Of a stretch of DNA of 47,097 nt, positions 1 through 6,687 are shown in pieces. The position numbers and the translations under genes are program-made. The stretch covers positions 1 through 47,097 of the forward strand of contig CALXBK010000012.1 in assembly GCA_944386545.1 (NCBI GenBank), read 5' to 3'. This DNA is from an uncultured Ruminiclostridium sp. (GTDB lineage: Bacteria > Bacillota > Clostridia > Oscillospirales > Ruminococcaceae). How positions within the stretch are numbered: the stretch's first letter is position 1; each line of letters opens with the position of its first letter. The notes below the pieces were generated by a model, which saw nothing but the letters and a program-made list of their open reading frames with translations, did no database searches and was not told where the DNA came from.

Positions 1-30
1 CAAGCAGCTACCTAACACAGCAGCTGCTTG
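1..30. repeat. Inverted repeat at window edge
   Basis: A 9-bp perfect inverted repeat (CAAGCAGCT at 1-9, AGCTGCTTG at 22-30) with a 12-nt loop. It has no clear T-tract on the plus side and the other side is outside the window. It may be the terminator of a gene to the left. Confidence 0.4.
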
Positions 31-73
31 CATAATTCCATTTTAACTTTTTACCCCAACTATTGACAAAGAG

Positions 74-118
74 CCAAAAAAACGGCTGTCAACACAGCCT
101 TAAAGCAGATGACAGCCG
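74..118 (-). terminator. Terminator of the tRNA operon
   Basis: An 8-bp stem (CGGCTGTC 83-90 with GACAGCCG 111-118) is followed, on the minus strand, by a run of seven T. It lies just after tRNA-Gly, the last gene of the minus-strand tRNA operon, and would end that transcript. Confidence 0.75.
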
Positions 119-171
119 ATTTTGATTTTGGGCAGAAAAAAACGCCGTGAATACTTCCACGACGAATTTAC

Positions 172-247
172 TGGAGCGGATTACGAGGCTCGAACTCGCT
201 ACCTCCACCTTGGCAAGGTGGCGCTCTACCAGATGAGCTAAATCCGC
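172..247 (-). tRNA. tRNA-Gly (GCC)
   Basis: Read on the minus strand, the cloverleaf has a GCGGATT/AATCCGC acceptor stem, a TAGCTC D-arm, anticodon loop TTGCCAA (GCC), a GTTCGAG T-loop and an encoded CCA end. It is the last of four tRNAs transcribed leftwards from the promoter near 590. Confidence 0.95.
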
Positions 248-254
248 ATATTAA

Positions 255-330
<76 letters not shown>

Positions 331-349
331 AGAAAATACAGCGTAAAGC

Positions 350-426
350 TGGCGACCTGGATGGGACTCGAACCCACGACCTCCGCCGTGACAGGGCGGC
401 GTTCTAACCAACTGAACTACCAGGCC
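350..426 (-). tRNA. tRNA-Asp (GTC)
   Basis: Minus-strand cloverleaf with anticodon loop CTGTCAC (GTC), discriminator G as is usual for Asp, and an encoded CCA. It is the second gene of the tRNA operon, three bases from tRNA-Val. Confidence 0.95.
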
Positions 427-429
427 GTA

Positions 430-505
430 TGGTGGAAGTTATAGGGCTCGAACCTATGACCCTCTGCTTGTAAGGCAGATGCTCTCCCAGCTGAGCTAAA
501 CTTCC
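430..505 (-). tRNA. tRNA-Val (TAC)
   Basis: Minus-strand cloverleaf with anticodon loop CTTACAA (TAC), a GGAAGTT/AACTTCC acceptor stem and an encoded CCA. It is the promoter-proximal tRNA of the operon. Confidence 0.95.
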
Positions 506-565
506 ATCAATAACACAAGCAGCGTACCGTTTTTGCGAACCTTGTCCGCCGCCTGACAGTATTAT

Positions 566-594
566 ATTTTACACGAATGTTTATCGTTTGTCAA
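566..594 (-). promoter_or_regulatory. Promoter of the tRNA operon
   Basis: On the minus strand, TTGACA (589-594) and TAAAAT (566-571) are separated by 17 bp. The promoter sits about 60 bp upstream of tRNA-Val and reads into it. Confidence 0.75.
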
Positions 595-696
595 GAGATT
601 TATTTAAATTTTTTCAGCTTTGGCGTTTTGCCGTTTTTACGTTAATATTTTTGCGTGTTTTTATATAATATAAACAAACGAATAATTCCGACACAA

Positions 697-737
697 TTGA
701 CAATAATATAGTAGGACAGCTTAAAATTCTGCTGTCC
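697..737 (+). promoter_or_regulatory. Putative promoter with inverted repeat
   Basis: TTGACA (697-702) and TAAAAT (722-727) are 19 bp apart, a longer spacing than ideal. A 7-bp inverted repeat, GGACAGC (714-720) and GCTGTCC (731-737), brackets the -10 element. It could be an operator controlling the downstream DUF378 gene. Confidence 0.4.
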
Positions 738-775
738 GATCACATTTCGGCAAAACGGGAAGGAATGATTCTGAT

Positions 776-1006
776 ATGGATAAGTTTGCGTTATTCATAC
801 TGCTTATCGGCGGTCTTAACTGGGGACTTGTCGGTTTGTTCCAGTTTGACGTTATCGCCTGGGCTTTCGGCGGAAGTGCGGCAATAGTCAGCAGAATACT
901 CTATATAGCGGTTGCTCTTGCAGCTATATGGTGCATATCGCTTTTCTTCAGGAAAAACGATATAATCGAAACATCGCACGATGAGGAAAAAACAAGCGTG
1001 CACTAA
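776..1006 (+). CDS. DUF378-family small membrane protein
   Basis: A 76-residue protein with two hydrophobic segments (about residues 4-28 and 36-58) and a charged C-terminal tail rich in E, D and K. The N-terminal pattern 'LIGGLNWGLVGLFQFDVI' is the signature of the DUF378 (YuzA-like) family of two-span membrane proteins, whose function is unknown. The start ATG is preceded by GGGAAGGAA at a usable distance. It is a single-gene unit closed by a strong hairpin at 1030-1063. The family call is from recognition of the motif; no function can be assigned. Confidence 0.85.
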   Translation: MDKFALFILLIGGLNWGLVGLFQFDVIAWAFGGSAAIVSRILYIAVALAAIWCISLFFRKNDIIETSHDEEKTSVH

Positions 1007-1029
1007 TGTACGAAAACCCTGTGAAAACA

Positions 1030-1063
1030 AAAACCGCTTTTGCATTTTTAGCAAAAGCGGTTT
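1030..1063 (+). terminator. Rho-independent terminator
   Basis: A 12-bp stem, AACCGCTTTTGC pairing with GCAAAAGCGGTT around a short A/T loop, lies 25 bp after the DUF378 stop. It ends that gene's transcript; the U-tract is partial. Confidence 0.7.
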
Positions 1064-1087
1064 ACGCTTTTTGAAATCTTGTATAAA

Positions 1088-1280
1088 TCAGCCTACGTAG
1101 CAACCCTCAAAAATCTTTATCGTTACCGCCACTGCGTCTTTGAAAACAATTTCGTACCAAAGTGAACCGTCATAGCCCATAGCAAACTCGGGAGTATCCT
1201 ATCTGAGGAAATAAAAAGCTCTTTACCGCTGCAATGACTGTCACAGCAACAAGCGGAATGATTACTGCTTTCCTTTTCAT
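1088..1280 (-). pseudogene. Frameshifted small exported protein
   Basis: On the minus strand an ATG at 1278-1280, preceded by a good GGGAGG ribosome site, opens a signal-peptide-like segment (MKRKAVIIPLVAVTVIAA). This frame stops after 36 codons at 1170. A different frame continues with a coherent C-terminus (EFAMGYDGSLWYEIVFKD, then a hydrophobic beta-like stretch ending CYVG) up to a stop at 1088. The total length is a multiple of three plus one, so one indel near 1190 joins or breaks them. I read it as a small secreted or lipid-anchored protein of about 63 residues inactivated by a single-base indel. I do not recognise the family. Confidence 0.5.
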
Positions 1281-1329
1281 ATGCTTACCTCCCTTTCATC
1301 CGGGGCGTTGGCATAATTCTTCCATACTT

Positions 1330-1369
1330 GGTTTATTGACGCTTATATTTGGTTTATTGACGCTTATAT
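1330..1369. repeat. 21-bp tandem duplication
   Basis: The unit GGTTTATTGACGCTTATATT is present twice head to tail (1330-1350 and 1351-1370, diverging in the last bases). It lies between the broken exported-protein gene and the rubredoxin operon end. A hairpin (AATTGATAG at 1374-1382, CTATCAATT at 1402-1410) follows and could end the rubredoxin transcript. Confidence 0.8.
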
Positions 1370-1423
1370 AAAGAATTGATAGCACGCCTTGTTACGGAGT
1401 ACTATCAATTCTGTTTTAAAATC

Positions 1424-1579
1424 TTAAGCCTCTGTAAAAGCGTCCTTGCTCAGACCGCATACGGGGCATACCCAATCATCCGGGATATCCTCAAACGCAG
1501 TACCGGGAGCGATTCCGCTGTCGGGATCTCCTACCGCAGGATCGTATTCATAGCCGCAGGGGCAAGCATACTTTTTCAT
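1424..1579 (-). CDS. Rubredoxin
   Basis: A 51-residue rubredoxin. The two metal knuckles are near-canonical: C6-P-C8-G-Y with the spacing shortened to CPCGY, where most rubredoxins have CxxCG, and CPVCG at residues 38-42. The conserved core '[20 protein letters not shown]' and 'DDWVCPVCG' is intact. It starts at ATG 1577-1579 behind an AGGAG site and follows the reverse rubrerythrin by 15 bp, so the two are co-transcribed. Its role is as a one-electron carrier to rubrerythrin or the flavodiiron protein in oxygen and peroxide reduction. The one-residue shortened first knuckle (C-P-C rather than C-x-x-C) is unusual, although the Cys at position 6 or 8 could still ligate iron. Confidence 0.9.
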   Translation of the reverse strand: MKKYACPCGYEYDPAVGDPDSGIAPGTAFEDIPDDWVCPVCGLSKDAFTEA

Positions 1580-1594
1580 ATTATTATTCTCCTA

Positions 1595-2143
1595 TTACTT
1601 GAAATATCTTTTGAGCAGGCCTTCAAACGCCTTGCCGTGTCTTGCCTCGTCCTTTGCCATCTCATGTACGGTGTCATGAATAGCGTCGAGGTTGAGCTGC
1701 TTCGCTCTCTTTGCAAGGTCAAGCTTACCCTGTGTAGCGCCGTGCTCTGCGGCAACTCTCTTTTCAAGGTTTTCCTTGGTAGATGCACTTACAACCTCGC
1801 CTAAAAGCTCTGCGAACTTAGCTGCGTGCTCTGCTTCTTCCCATGCCGCCTTTTCATAGTAAAGGCCTACCTCGGGATAACCCTCTCTGTGTGCGGCTCT
1901 CGCCATAGCGAGATACATGCCTACCTCGGTGCATTCGCCTTCGAAATTAGCCTTTAAACCCGCGATGATTTCCTCATCCTCTACTGCCTTGGCAACGCCG
2001 ATCTTATGCTCGTCTGCGAAAACAAGACCTTCATTTTCAGCCATCTTTGTGAACTTACTGCCGGGAACCTTGCACTGGGGACAAAATTCGGGAGGAGTGT
2101 CACCCTCGTGAACATAACCGCATACAGGACATACCCATTTCAT
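1595..2143 (-). CDS. rbr: Reverse rubrerythrin (peroxidase)
   Basis: A 182-residue protein with the rubredoxin-like domain at the N-terminus (CPVCG at 5-9, CPQC about 21-24) followed by a ferritin-like four-helix diiron domain. That domain has the E..ExxH pairs 'EEAEHA' and 'DEARHG'. This order is the reverse of classical rubrerythrin and matches the clostridial revRbr family, which reduces hydrogen peroxide and oxygen with electrons from NADH via rubredoxin. I chose the start at 2143 (MKWVCPVCG) because it has an AAGGATGG site, whereas upstream in-frame codons lie inside the promoter and operator. It is the first gene of an operon with rubredoxin, and a PerR-like box overlaps its promoter. 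Confidence 0.93.
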   Translation of the reverse strand: MKWVCPVCGYVHEGDTPPEFCPQCKVPGSKFTKMAENEGLVFADEHKIGVAKAVEDEEIIAGLKANFEGECTEVGMYLAMARAAHREGYPEVGLYYEKAAWEEAEHAAKFAELLGEVVSASTKENLEKRVAAEHGATQGKLDLAKRAKQLNLDAIHDTVHEMAKDEARHGKAFEGLLKRYFK

Positions 2144-2177
2144 AATAATATACCATCCTTTCAATTTATCAAACATA

Positions 2178-2238
2178 AAATCAGTAATGTTTACTGATTT
2201 CTTGTAATTATTATACAACATAATTCCGAGGTTGTCAA
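2178..2238 (-). promoter_or_regulatory. rbr promoter with PerR-like box and palindrome
   Basis: On the minus strand, TTGACA (2233-2238) and TATAAT (2210-2215) are 17 bp apart. The 15-mer GTATAATAATTACAA (2202-2216) overlaps the -10 and matches 13 of 15 positions of the PerR box TTATAATNATTATAA. Just downstream, a perfect 10-bp inverted repeat AAATCAGTAA-tgt-TTACTGATTT (2178-2200) covers the start of the transcript. Peroxide derepression by PerR is therefore likely; the second palindrome suggests another regulator or a 5' hairpin. Confidence 0.75.
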
Positions 2239-2305
2239 TAGGGTTTTGAAAAAAATTTAATTATTTTATTAAAATCCGATTTTGTGTAAAAGTGTGACTG
2301 ATTAC

Positions 2306-2334
2306 TTGAAATTGCTTACGAAATATGATAGAAT
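2306..2334 (+). promoter_or_regulatory. Promoter of the HMGL-like gene
   Basis: TTGAAA (2306-2311) and TAGAAT (2329-2334) with a 17-bp spacer lie 33 bp before the start codon of the gene at 2367. A strong GGAGGGAGG site lies between. Confidence 0.7.
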
Positions 2335-2366
2335 AATATGCGAAAAAATCGGAGGGAGGCAGGAAA

Positions 2367-3323
2367 ATGGTTTCCATAATTGACAACAGCCTGTGTGAAA
2401 GCAAGCTGTCGGACAAGGTAATGCCCGCAGATATAACGGAATATATAAAAAGCCTTCATGAATTTGGCGCGGCGTATGTCGAGATGGTTACCGATGTGTT
2501 TATTGAACTGCCGCCGGGCTTTGATGTCAGCAAGGTAATTCTGCGTATAAGCGACAAGGAGGATTTGCTGTATGTAAACTCCTTTGATTTTGCATATGTT
2601 ACCGTGCCCGCACACCTTATGCACCTTGCGGATAAAATAAACCGCCCGATTATCGCCGAGATACATCTGCACGGAAGCTCGCCCAAAAATGTCATAGATA
2701 TGTTTATTAAAACCTTTGATTTCAAAAAAATAGCTATGATACGTCTTGTGGACTGTTTTGACAGCTCGCCTGCGGTTATGGGAAAGCTGGTACACGAGCT
2801 GAGGCGCAGATATGTGTGGCCGATAGATTTCTGCCCACTCAACAACAGGCTGAACGCTGTCGCCTCTGCAATTACAGCCGTTGCGACAAAGGCAGAGAGC
2901 ATAACCCTGCGCTTCGGGAGCTTTGAGCAGTACGGAGAGCTTCAGGATTACACGATTTCGCTGTCCTCGCTTTTCGGAGTGCTTCCCTCTCCCCAGATGA
3001 TAATGGCGCTGTACAAATGCAGTGTACTTTACATGTCAATATTCGGAAGGCCGTGGAAAAGTGCGTCACATATAATTCGTCCTACCCAGAAAACGGCTAT
3101 GTATGTTATCAATATAGATAAGGATTTACCTAATTCAAAAAAAGAAAAGGAAATGATTATGCGGCTTCACAACCTTGAAGCGTCCGTTGAAAACAAGAAC
3201 AGCATAGACACGCTTCACAAAAAGCTCGTTGAGCTGTTCGACGATGATCCTCAGGCGGCGCAGGAAATGCTTGAGGCGGTAAGAAATTACAATCCGCCGC
3301 TTTACAATATCAAGAAAAAATGA
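2367..3323 (+). CDS. Degenerate HMGL-type TIM-barrel protein
   Basis: A 318-residue protein whose fold signals match the HMGL-like family (isopropylmalate and homocitrate synthases, HMG-CoA lyase). There is an N-terminal beta strand 'VSIIDNSLCES' where the family has 'D-T-T-L-R-D-G', then 'LHEFGAAYVEM'. Later 'IAMIRLVDCFDSSPAVMGKLV' corresponds to the 'RLVDTVG..P' strand-helix, and 'IDFCPLNNRLNAVASAITAV' corresponds to 'xFHxHNDxGLAxANxxAA'. The catalytic Arg and metal-binding Asp of the first motif, and the HxH metal ligands of the last, are all replaced. The protein is thus unlikely to catalyse the family's Claisen or retro-Claisen reaction; a binding or regulatory role is possible. It is monocistronic with its own promoter. 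I do not know a named family for it. Confidence 0.65.
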   Translation: MVSIIDNSLCESKLSDKVMPADITEYIKSLHEFGAAYVEMVTDVFIELPPGFDVSKVILRISDKEDLLYVNSFDFAYVTVPAHLMHLADKINRPIIAEIHLHGSSPKNVIDMFIKTFDFKKIAMIRLVDCFDSSPAVMGKLVHELRRRYVWPIDFCPLNNRLNAVASAITAVATKAESITLRFGSFEQYGELQDYTISLSSLFGVLPSPQMIMALYKCSVLYMSIFGRPWKSASHIIRPTQKTAMYVINIDKDLPNSKKEKEMIMRLHNLEASVENKNSIDTLHKKLVELFDDDPQAAQEMLEAVRNYNPPLYNIKKK

Positions 3324-3444
3324 AAAATAATTAATTTACGATGTTCAATATTCACAATAGGGCATTATAACGGCAGTATAAATTTGTCGCAGATATTGAA
3401 AATTGCAGAAAAACAAAAAAATCTGCAAAATTTCAAAAAAAGTG

Positions 3445-3473
3445 TTGACAAAACGATTTTACTTTGTTATAAT
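3445..3473 (+). promoter_or_regulatory. tRNA promoter
   Basis: A perfect TTGACA (3445-3450), 17-bp spacer and TATAAT (3468-3473) lie 19 bp before tRNA-Thr. It is expected to drive both tRNA-Thr and tRNA-Tyr. Confidence 0.9.
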
Positions 3474-3492
3474 ATAATGCGTCGGTTGAAAT

Positions 3493-3568
3493 GCTGGTGT
3501 AGCTCAGTTGGTAGAGCAGCTGATTTGTAATCAGCAGGTCGGGGGTTCGAGTCCGTCCACCAGCTCCA
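3493..3568 (+). tRNA. tRNA-Thr (TGT)
   Basis: Cloverleaf with a GCTGGTG/CACCAGC acceptor stem, anticodon loop TTTGTAA (TGT), a GTTCGAG T-loop and an encoded CCA. It is the first of a two-tRNA transcript. Confidence 0.95.
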
Positions 3569-3587
3569 TTTTAACCGTTTTATATAT

Positions 3588-3672
3588 GGGAGTGTTCCCG
3601 AGTGGCCAAAGGGGGCAGACTGTAAATCTGTTGCGTTTCGCTTCGGTGGTCCGAATCCACCCGCTCCCACCA
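3588..3672 (+). tRNA. tRNA-Tyr (GTA)
   Basis: An 85-nt class II tRNA with a long variable arm (GTTTCGCTTC region), anticodon loop CTGTAAA (GTA) and an encoded CCA. It lies 19 bp after tRNA-Thr. Confidence 0.95.
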
Positions 3673-3715
3673 AAATCAACGGCAATTTCGCAAGAAGTTG
3701 CCGTTGATTTTTGTT
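3673..3715 (+). terminator. tRNA operon terminator
   Basis: A 14-bp inverted repeat, AAAATCAACGGCAA (3673-3686) with TTGCCGTTGATTTT (3698-3711), follows tRNA-Tyr directly and runs into a T-rich tract. Confidence 0.85.
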
Positions 3716-4104
3716 CTTTTCACTCTTATCTCTTCACTCAAATTTCCGTTTCAGTGAAAAAACGGCGCTATTTATACGTCTTTTGGGACGGTTTTAAAGG
3801 CGGGATGTCAAATTCGTCTGATTGTACTTTTTAAAAGTATGAAGCACATACCTGCTTTTTACAGTATGACTGTCTGCGGCTTTTCGCACCTGAAATCAGA
3901 TGTGAATTTTTGATATATCATAAAAATACCGATAAAACCGAGTTGAACAAAATCACGGTATTGCATAGCGGATTTCGTATTTTTTATTGCAGAATATGCC
4001 TTTAATATGCCTTTTTGGCATTTGTTGATATTAAATAAATCTAAATAAGAAGTATATCACTAATTTTTTTGTTTTTACGGCATATATCTTGTTTAATTTG
4101 ATAG
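3716..4104. other. Non-coding AT-rich gap
   Basis: About 390 bp without a convincing gene on either strand. Reading frames here are short, lack ribosome sites and partly overlap the tRNAs. I see no riboswitch or mobile-element signature. Confidence 0.6.
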
Positions 4105-4235
4105 TTGCAAAATGTCGAATTAATTGTTAAAATATAAACAATGGTATCATGGGTTGGTGTGGGCTGTGACGACTCTCCACTCAATATTACCCTAAAAAAT
4201 AAGAGTTGCAAAAAGGATAAAGTAAAGGAGTAATT
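4105..4235 (+). promoter_or_regulatory. Promoter and leader of the mdh-fumC-hdr-frd operon
   Basis: TTGCAA (4105-4110), a 17-bp spacer and TAAAAT (4128-4133) lie about 100 bp before the mdh start codon. The leader contains G-rich (GGGTTGGTGTGGG) and C-rich (CCACTC, TACCC) stretches that could pair, ending in an AAAGGAG ribosome site. I recognise no known riboswitch in it. Confidence 0.6.
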
Positions 4236-5180
4236 ATGAACAAGATTACAATTATCGGCGCAGGAAGCGTAGGCTCAACAATAGCCTACACACTGACGAT
4301 CAACGGACTTGCTTCGGAAATCGTTATTATCGACATCAACAGCGACAAGGCTCTCGGTGAAACGCTGGATATCAGACAGGGCACACCCTTCTGTAACCCC
4401 TGCTCGGTCTATGCCGGAACCTACAGCGACGCAAAGGATTCCGACATTGTTATCATCACCTCGGGCGTTGCAAGAAAGCCCGGTCAGTCAAGACTTGACC
4501 TTGCTCAGACCAACATCAATATTCTCAAGTCAATAACGCCCGAAATCGTAAAGCATGCGCCTGACGCCGCATACGTTATAGTAAGCAATCCCGTGGATAT
4601 TCTTACATATATCTTCTGCAAATGCTCAGGTCTGCCTGAGGAACGCATTATCGGATCGGGTACTATTCTTGATACTGCCCGTCTGCGCTCAAGACTTTCG
4701 GAGTATTACAGCGTAAATCAGCACAATGTTCATGCCTATGTGCTCGGTGAGCACGGCGACTCCTCCTTTATTCCGTGGTCAATCGCCAACATTTCAAATG
4801 TTCCGATTGAGGAATACGGCTCATCTGTTTTATCAAACGACAACACCTTCCCCGAATTCCGCCGCAGTGATGTTGAGGAATATGTCCGCAAATCCGGCGC
4901 GCGTGTAATTCAGCGCAAGGGCGCTACCTTCTTCGCTGTTTCGATTTCGGTATGCCACATCTGCAAGTGCCTTTTAAGCGGCGCAGACACCACCCTTACC
5001 GTTTCGACCATGCTTCACGGCGAATACGGCATTGACGATGTAGCGCTCAGCCTGCTTAACGTAGTAGGCAGCAAGAAGGCTCACAGCAAGGTGCTCCTTA
5101 AGCTTGACGACTTTGAGCTTGAACAGCTCAGAAAGAGCGCAGACAGCCTTAAATCAGTCATTAAAAGTGTTAATTTCTGA
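4236..5180 (+). CDS. mdh: Malate dehydrogenase, LDH-fold type
   Basis: A 314-residue NAD-dependent 2-hydroxyacid dehydrogenase of the LDH/MDH superfamily. It has Rossmann motif GAGSVGS (8-14), NAD-ribose Asp33, active-site Asp146/Arg149 (LDTAR) and catalytic His173 (GEHGDS). The substrate-loop motif reads R80-KPGQS-R86. At the position that decides specificity, lactate dehydrogenases have Gln and malate dehydrogenases have Arg; here it is Arg80. I therefore call it malate dehydrogenase even though the rest looks LDH-like (for example KGATFF). The next gene is fumarase, which supports an oxaloacetate-to-malate-to-fumarate role. L-lactate dehydrogenase remains the alternative. Confidence 0.7.
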   Translation: MNKITIIGAGSVGSTIAYTLTINGLASEIVIIDINSDKALGETLDIRQGTPFCNPCSVYAGTYSDAKDSDIVIITSGVARKPGQSRLDLAQTNINILKSITPEIVKHAPDAAYVIVSNPVDILTYIFCKCSGLPEERIIGSGTILDTARLRSRLSEYYSVNQHNVHAYVLGEHGDSSFIPWSIANISNVPIEEYGSSVLSNDNTFPEFRRSDVEEYVRKSGARVIQRKGATFFAVSISVCHICKCLLSGADTTLTVSTMLHGEYGIDDVALSLLNVVGSKKAHSKVLLKLDDFELEQLRKSADSLKSVIKSVNF

Positions 5181-5213
5181 TATACAATTTTAATATATAA
5201 GGAGAATACTGCT

Positions 5214-6590
5214 ATGGAATACCGTATTGAACATGATTCTATGGGCGAGGTAAAGGTGCCTGCCGACCGTCTGTGGGCGGCACAAACCCAGAGAAGCCAC
5301 GAAAACTTTTTAATCGGATGCGGAATTGAAACTATGCCGAGTGAAATAATTCACGCATTCGGCGTACTCAAAAAGGCGGCGGCAATAACAAACCATACGC
5401 TGCGCCCCGAAAAGATGACCGCAGTAAAGCTTGACGCAATTAAAAAAGCCTGCGACGAGGTTATGTCGGGTGAGCTTAACAGTCACTTCCCGCTGGTTGT
5501 ATGGCAGACAGGCTCGGGAACTCAGTCCAACATGAATGCAAACGAGGTTATTGCCAACCGCGGAAATCAGATTATCGGCGAAAAAAAGCTTCACCCCAAC
5601 GACGATGTAAATATGAGCCAATCTTCAAACGACACCTTCCCCACCGCTATGCATATAGCCGCAGTTTTAGCACTTGAAGACAAGCTTATTCCGGCAGTAA
5701 ACACTCTTATTGAAACCTTTATCCGTCTTGAAAAGGAAAATGAGGGTATTGTAAAGAGCGGACGTACCCATTTACAGGACGCTACTCCCATCAAGTTCAG
5801 TCAGGAGATAAGCGGCTGGCGTTCAAGCCTTCAGAAGGATGTTGAGCTTTTAAAGAGAAGTCTTGAGCCGCTTTACGAATTAGCTCTCGGCGGCACGGCG
5901 GTGGGCACCGGACTTAATGCTCCGGCGGGCTTTGATGAAAAGGTTGCAAGCGAAATCGGCAACATTACCGGAAAGCCCTTTGTTACCGCCGCAAACAAGT
6001 TCCACTCCCTTACCTCAAAGGATGAGCTTGTGTTTGCACACGGCGCAATAAAGGCTCTTGCCTGCGATATGATGAAAATTGCAAACGACGTTCGCTGGCT
6101 TGCTTCAGGTCCGCGCGACGGTCTGGGCGAGATATTCATTCCCGAAAACGAGCCCGGCTCTTCTATAATGCCCGGCAAGGTAAATCCCACGCAGTGCGAA
6201 GCGGTTACCATGGTAGCCGTTCAGGTTATGGGCAACGATGTTGCAGTTGGCATGGCAGCTTCACAGGGTAACTTTGAGCTTAACGTATTTATGCCTGTCT
6301 GCGCCTACAACTTCTTACAGTCGGCAAGACTGCTCGCAGAAGCTATCATGTCCTTCAACAAGAACTGCGCCGTAGGCATTACCGCAAACAGAGAGAAAAT
6401 GCATCACAATCTTCACAACTCCCTGATGCTCGTTACTGCTCTCAATCCTTATATCGGCTATGAAAACGCCGCAAAAACCGCTAAGAAGGCTTATAAGGAC
6501 AATATTTCCCTTAAGGAAGCGTGCGTACAGCTCGGCTTCTTAACCGCAGAAAAATTCGACGAGGTATTCCACCCCGAAGAGATGGCGTAA
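5214..6590 (+). CDS. fumC: Fumarate hydratase, class II
   Basis: A 458-residue class II fumarase, the usual family length. It interconverts malate and fumarate without an Fe-S cluster. Visible signatures are GSGTQSNMNANE (about residue 100), SSNDTFPTAMH, GRTHLQDATP and the superfamily loop GSSIMPGKVNPTQCE near residue 318. It starts 33 bp after mdh behind an AGGAG site and is in the same transcript. Together with mdh it supplies fumarate to the fumarate-reductase-type subunits at the operon end. A hairpin (6611-6641) lies between it and the hdr genes. Confidence 0.96.
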   Translation: MEYRIEHDSMGEVKVPADRLWAAQTQRSHENFLIGCGIETMPSEIIHAFGVLKKAAAITNHTLRPEKMTAVKLDAIKKACDEVMSGELNSHFPLVVWQTGSGTQSNMNANEVIANRGNQIIGEKKLHPNDDVNMSQSSNDTFPTAMHIAAVLALEDKLIPAVNTLIETFIRLEKENEGIVKSGRTHLQDATPIKFSQEISGWRSSLQKDVELLKRSLEPLYELALGGTAVGTGLNAPAGFDEKVASEIGNITGKPFVTAANKFHSLTSKDELVFAHGAIKALACDMMKIANDVRWLASGPRDGLGEIFIPENEPGSSIMPGKVNPTQCEAVTMVAVQVMGNDVAVGMAASQGNFELNVFMPVCAYNFLQSARLLAEAIMSFNKNCAVGITANREKMHHNLHNSLMLVTALNPYIGYENAAKTAKKAYKDNISLKEACVQLGFLTAEKFDEVFHPEEMA

Positions 6591-6610
6591 TACCTGCTTT
6601 AAATAAATCT

Positions 6611-6641
6611 CCCGAACCACCCGTTTTTTTGCGGGTACGGG
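6611..6641 (+). promoter_or_regulatory. Intercistronic hairpin, fumC-hdrB
   Basis: ACCCG (6619-6623) pairs with CGGGT (6632-6636), and CCCG (6611-6614) with CGGG (6638-6641), around a T-rich loop. It is not followed by a U-tract, so it is more likely an mRNA stability or processing element than a terminator. It would allow different expression of the mdh-fumC and hdr-flx-frd parts. Confidence 0.45.
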
Positions 6642-6652
6642 ACAGTTTAGAG

Positions 6653-6687
6653 AAAGGAGACTTTTGCTCCGCAAAAGAACGAAAATG
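6653..6687 (+). promoter_or_regulatory. Ribosome site with hairpin spacer before hdrB
   Basis: The strong site AAAGGAG (6653-6659) lies 25 bp before ATG 6685, which is too far for normal initiation. The spacer contains a perfect 7-bp hairpin CTTTTGC-TCC-GCAAAAG (6661-6677). If the hairpin folds, the effective distance from the site to the ATG becomes about 8 nt. Confidence 0.6.

Noticed and set aside
3508..3834. 108-residue plus-strand reading frame
   Set aside because: It runs through tRNA-Thr and tRNA-Tyr and has no ribosome site; a shadow of the tRNAs.
4134..4235. Known riboswitch in the leader of the mdh operon
   Set aside because: The leader has possible pairing but no motif I recognise for any known class.
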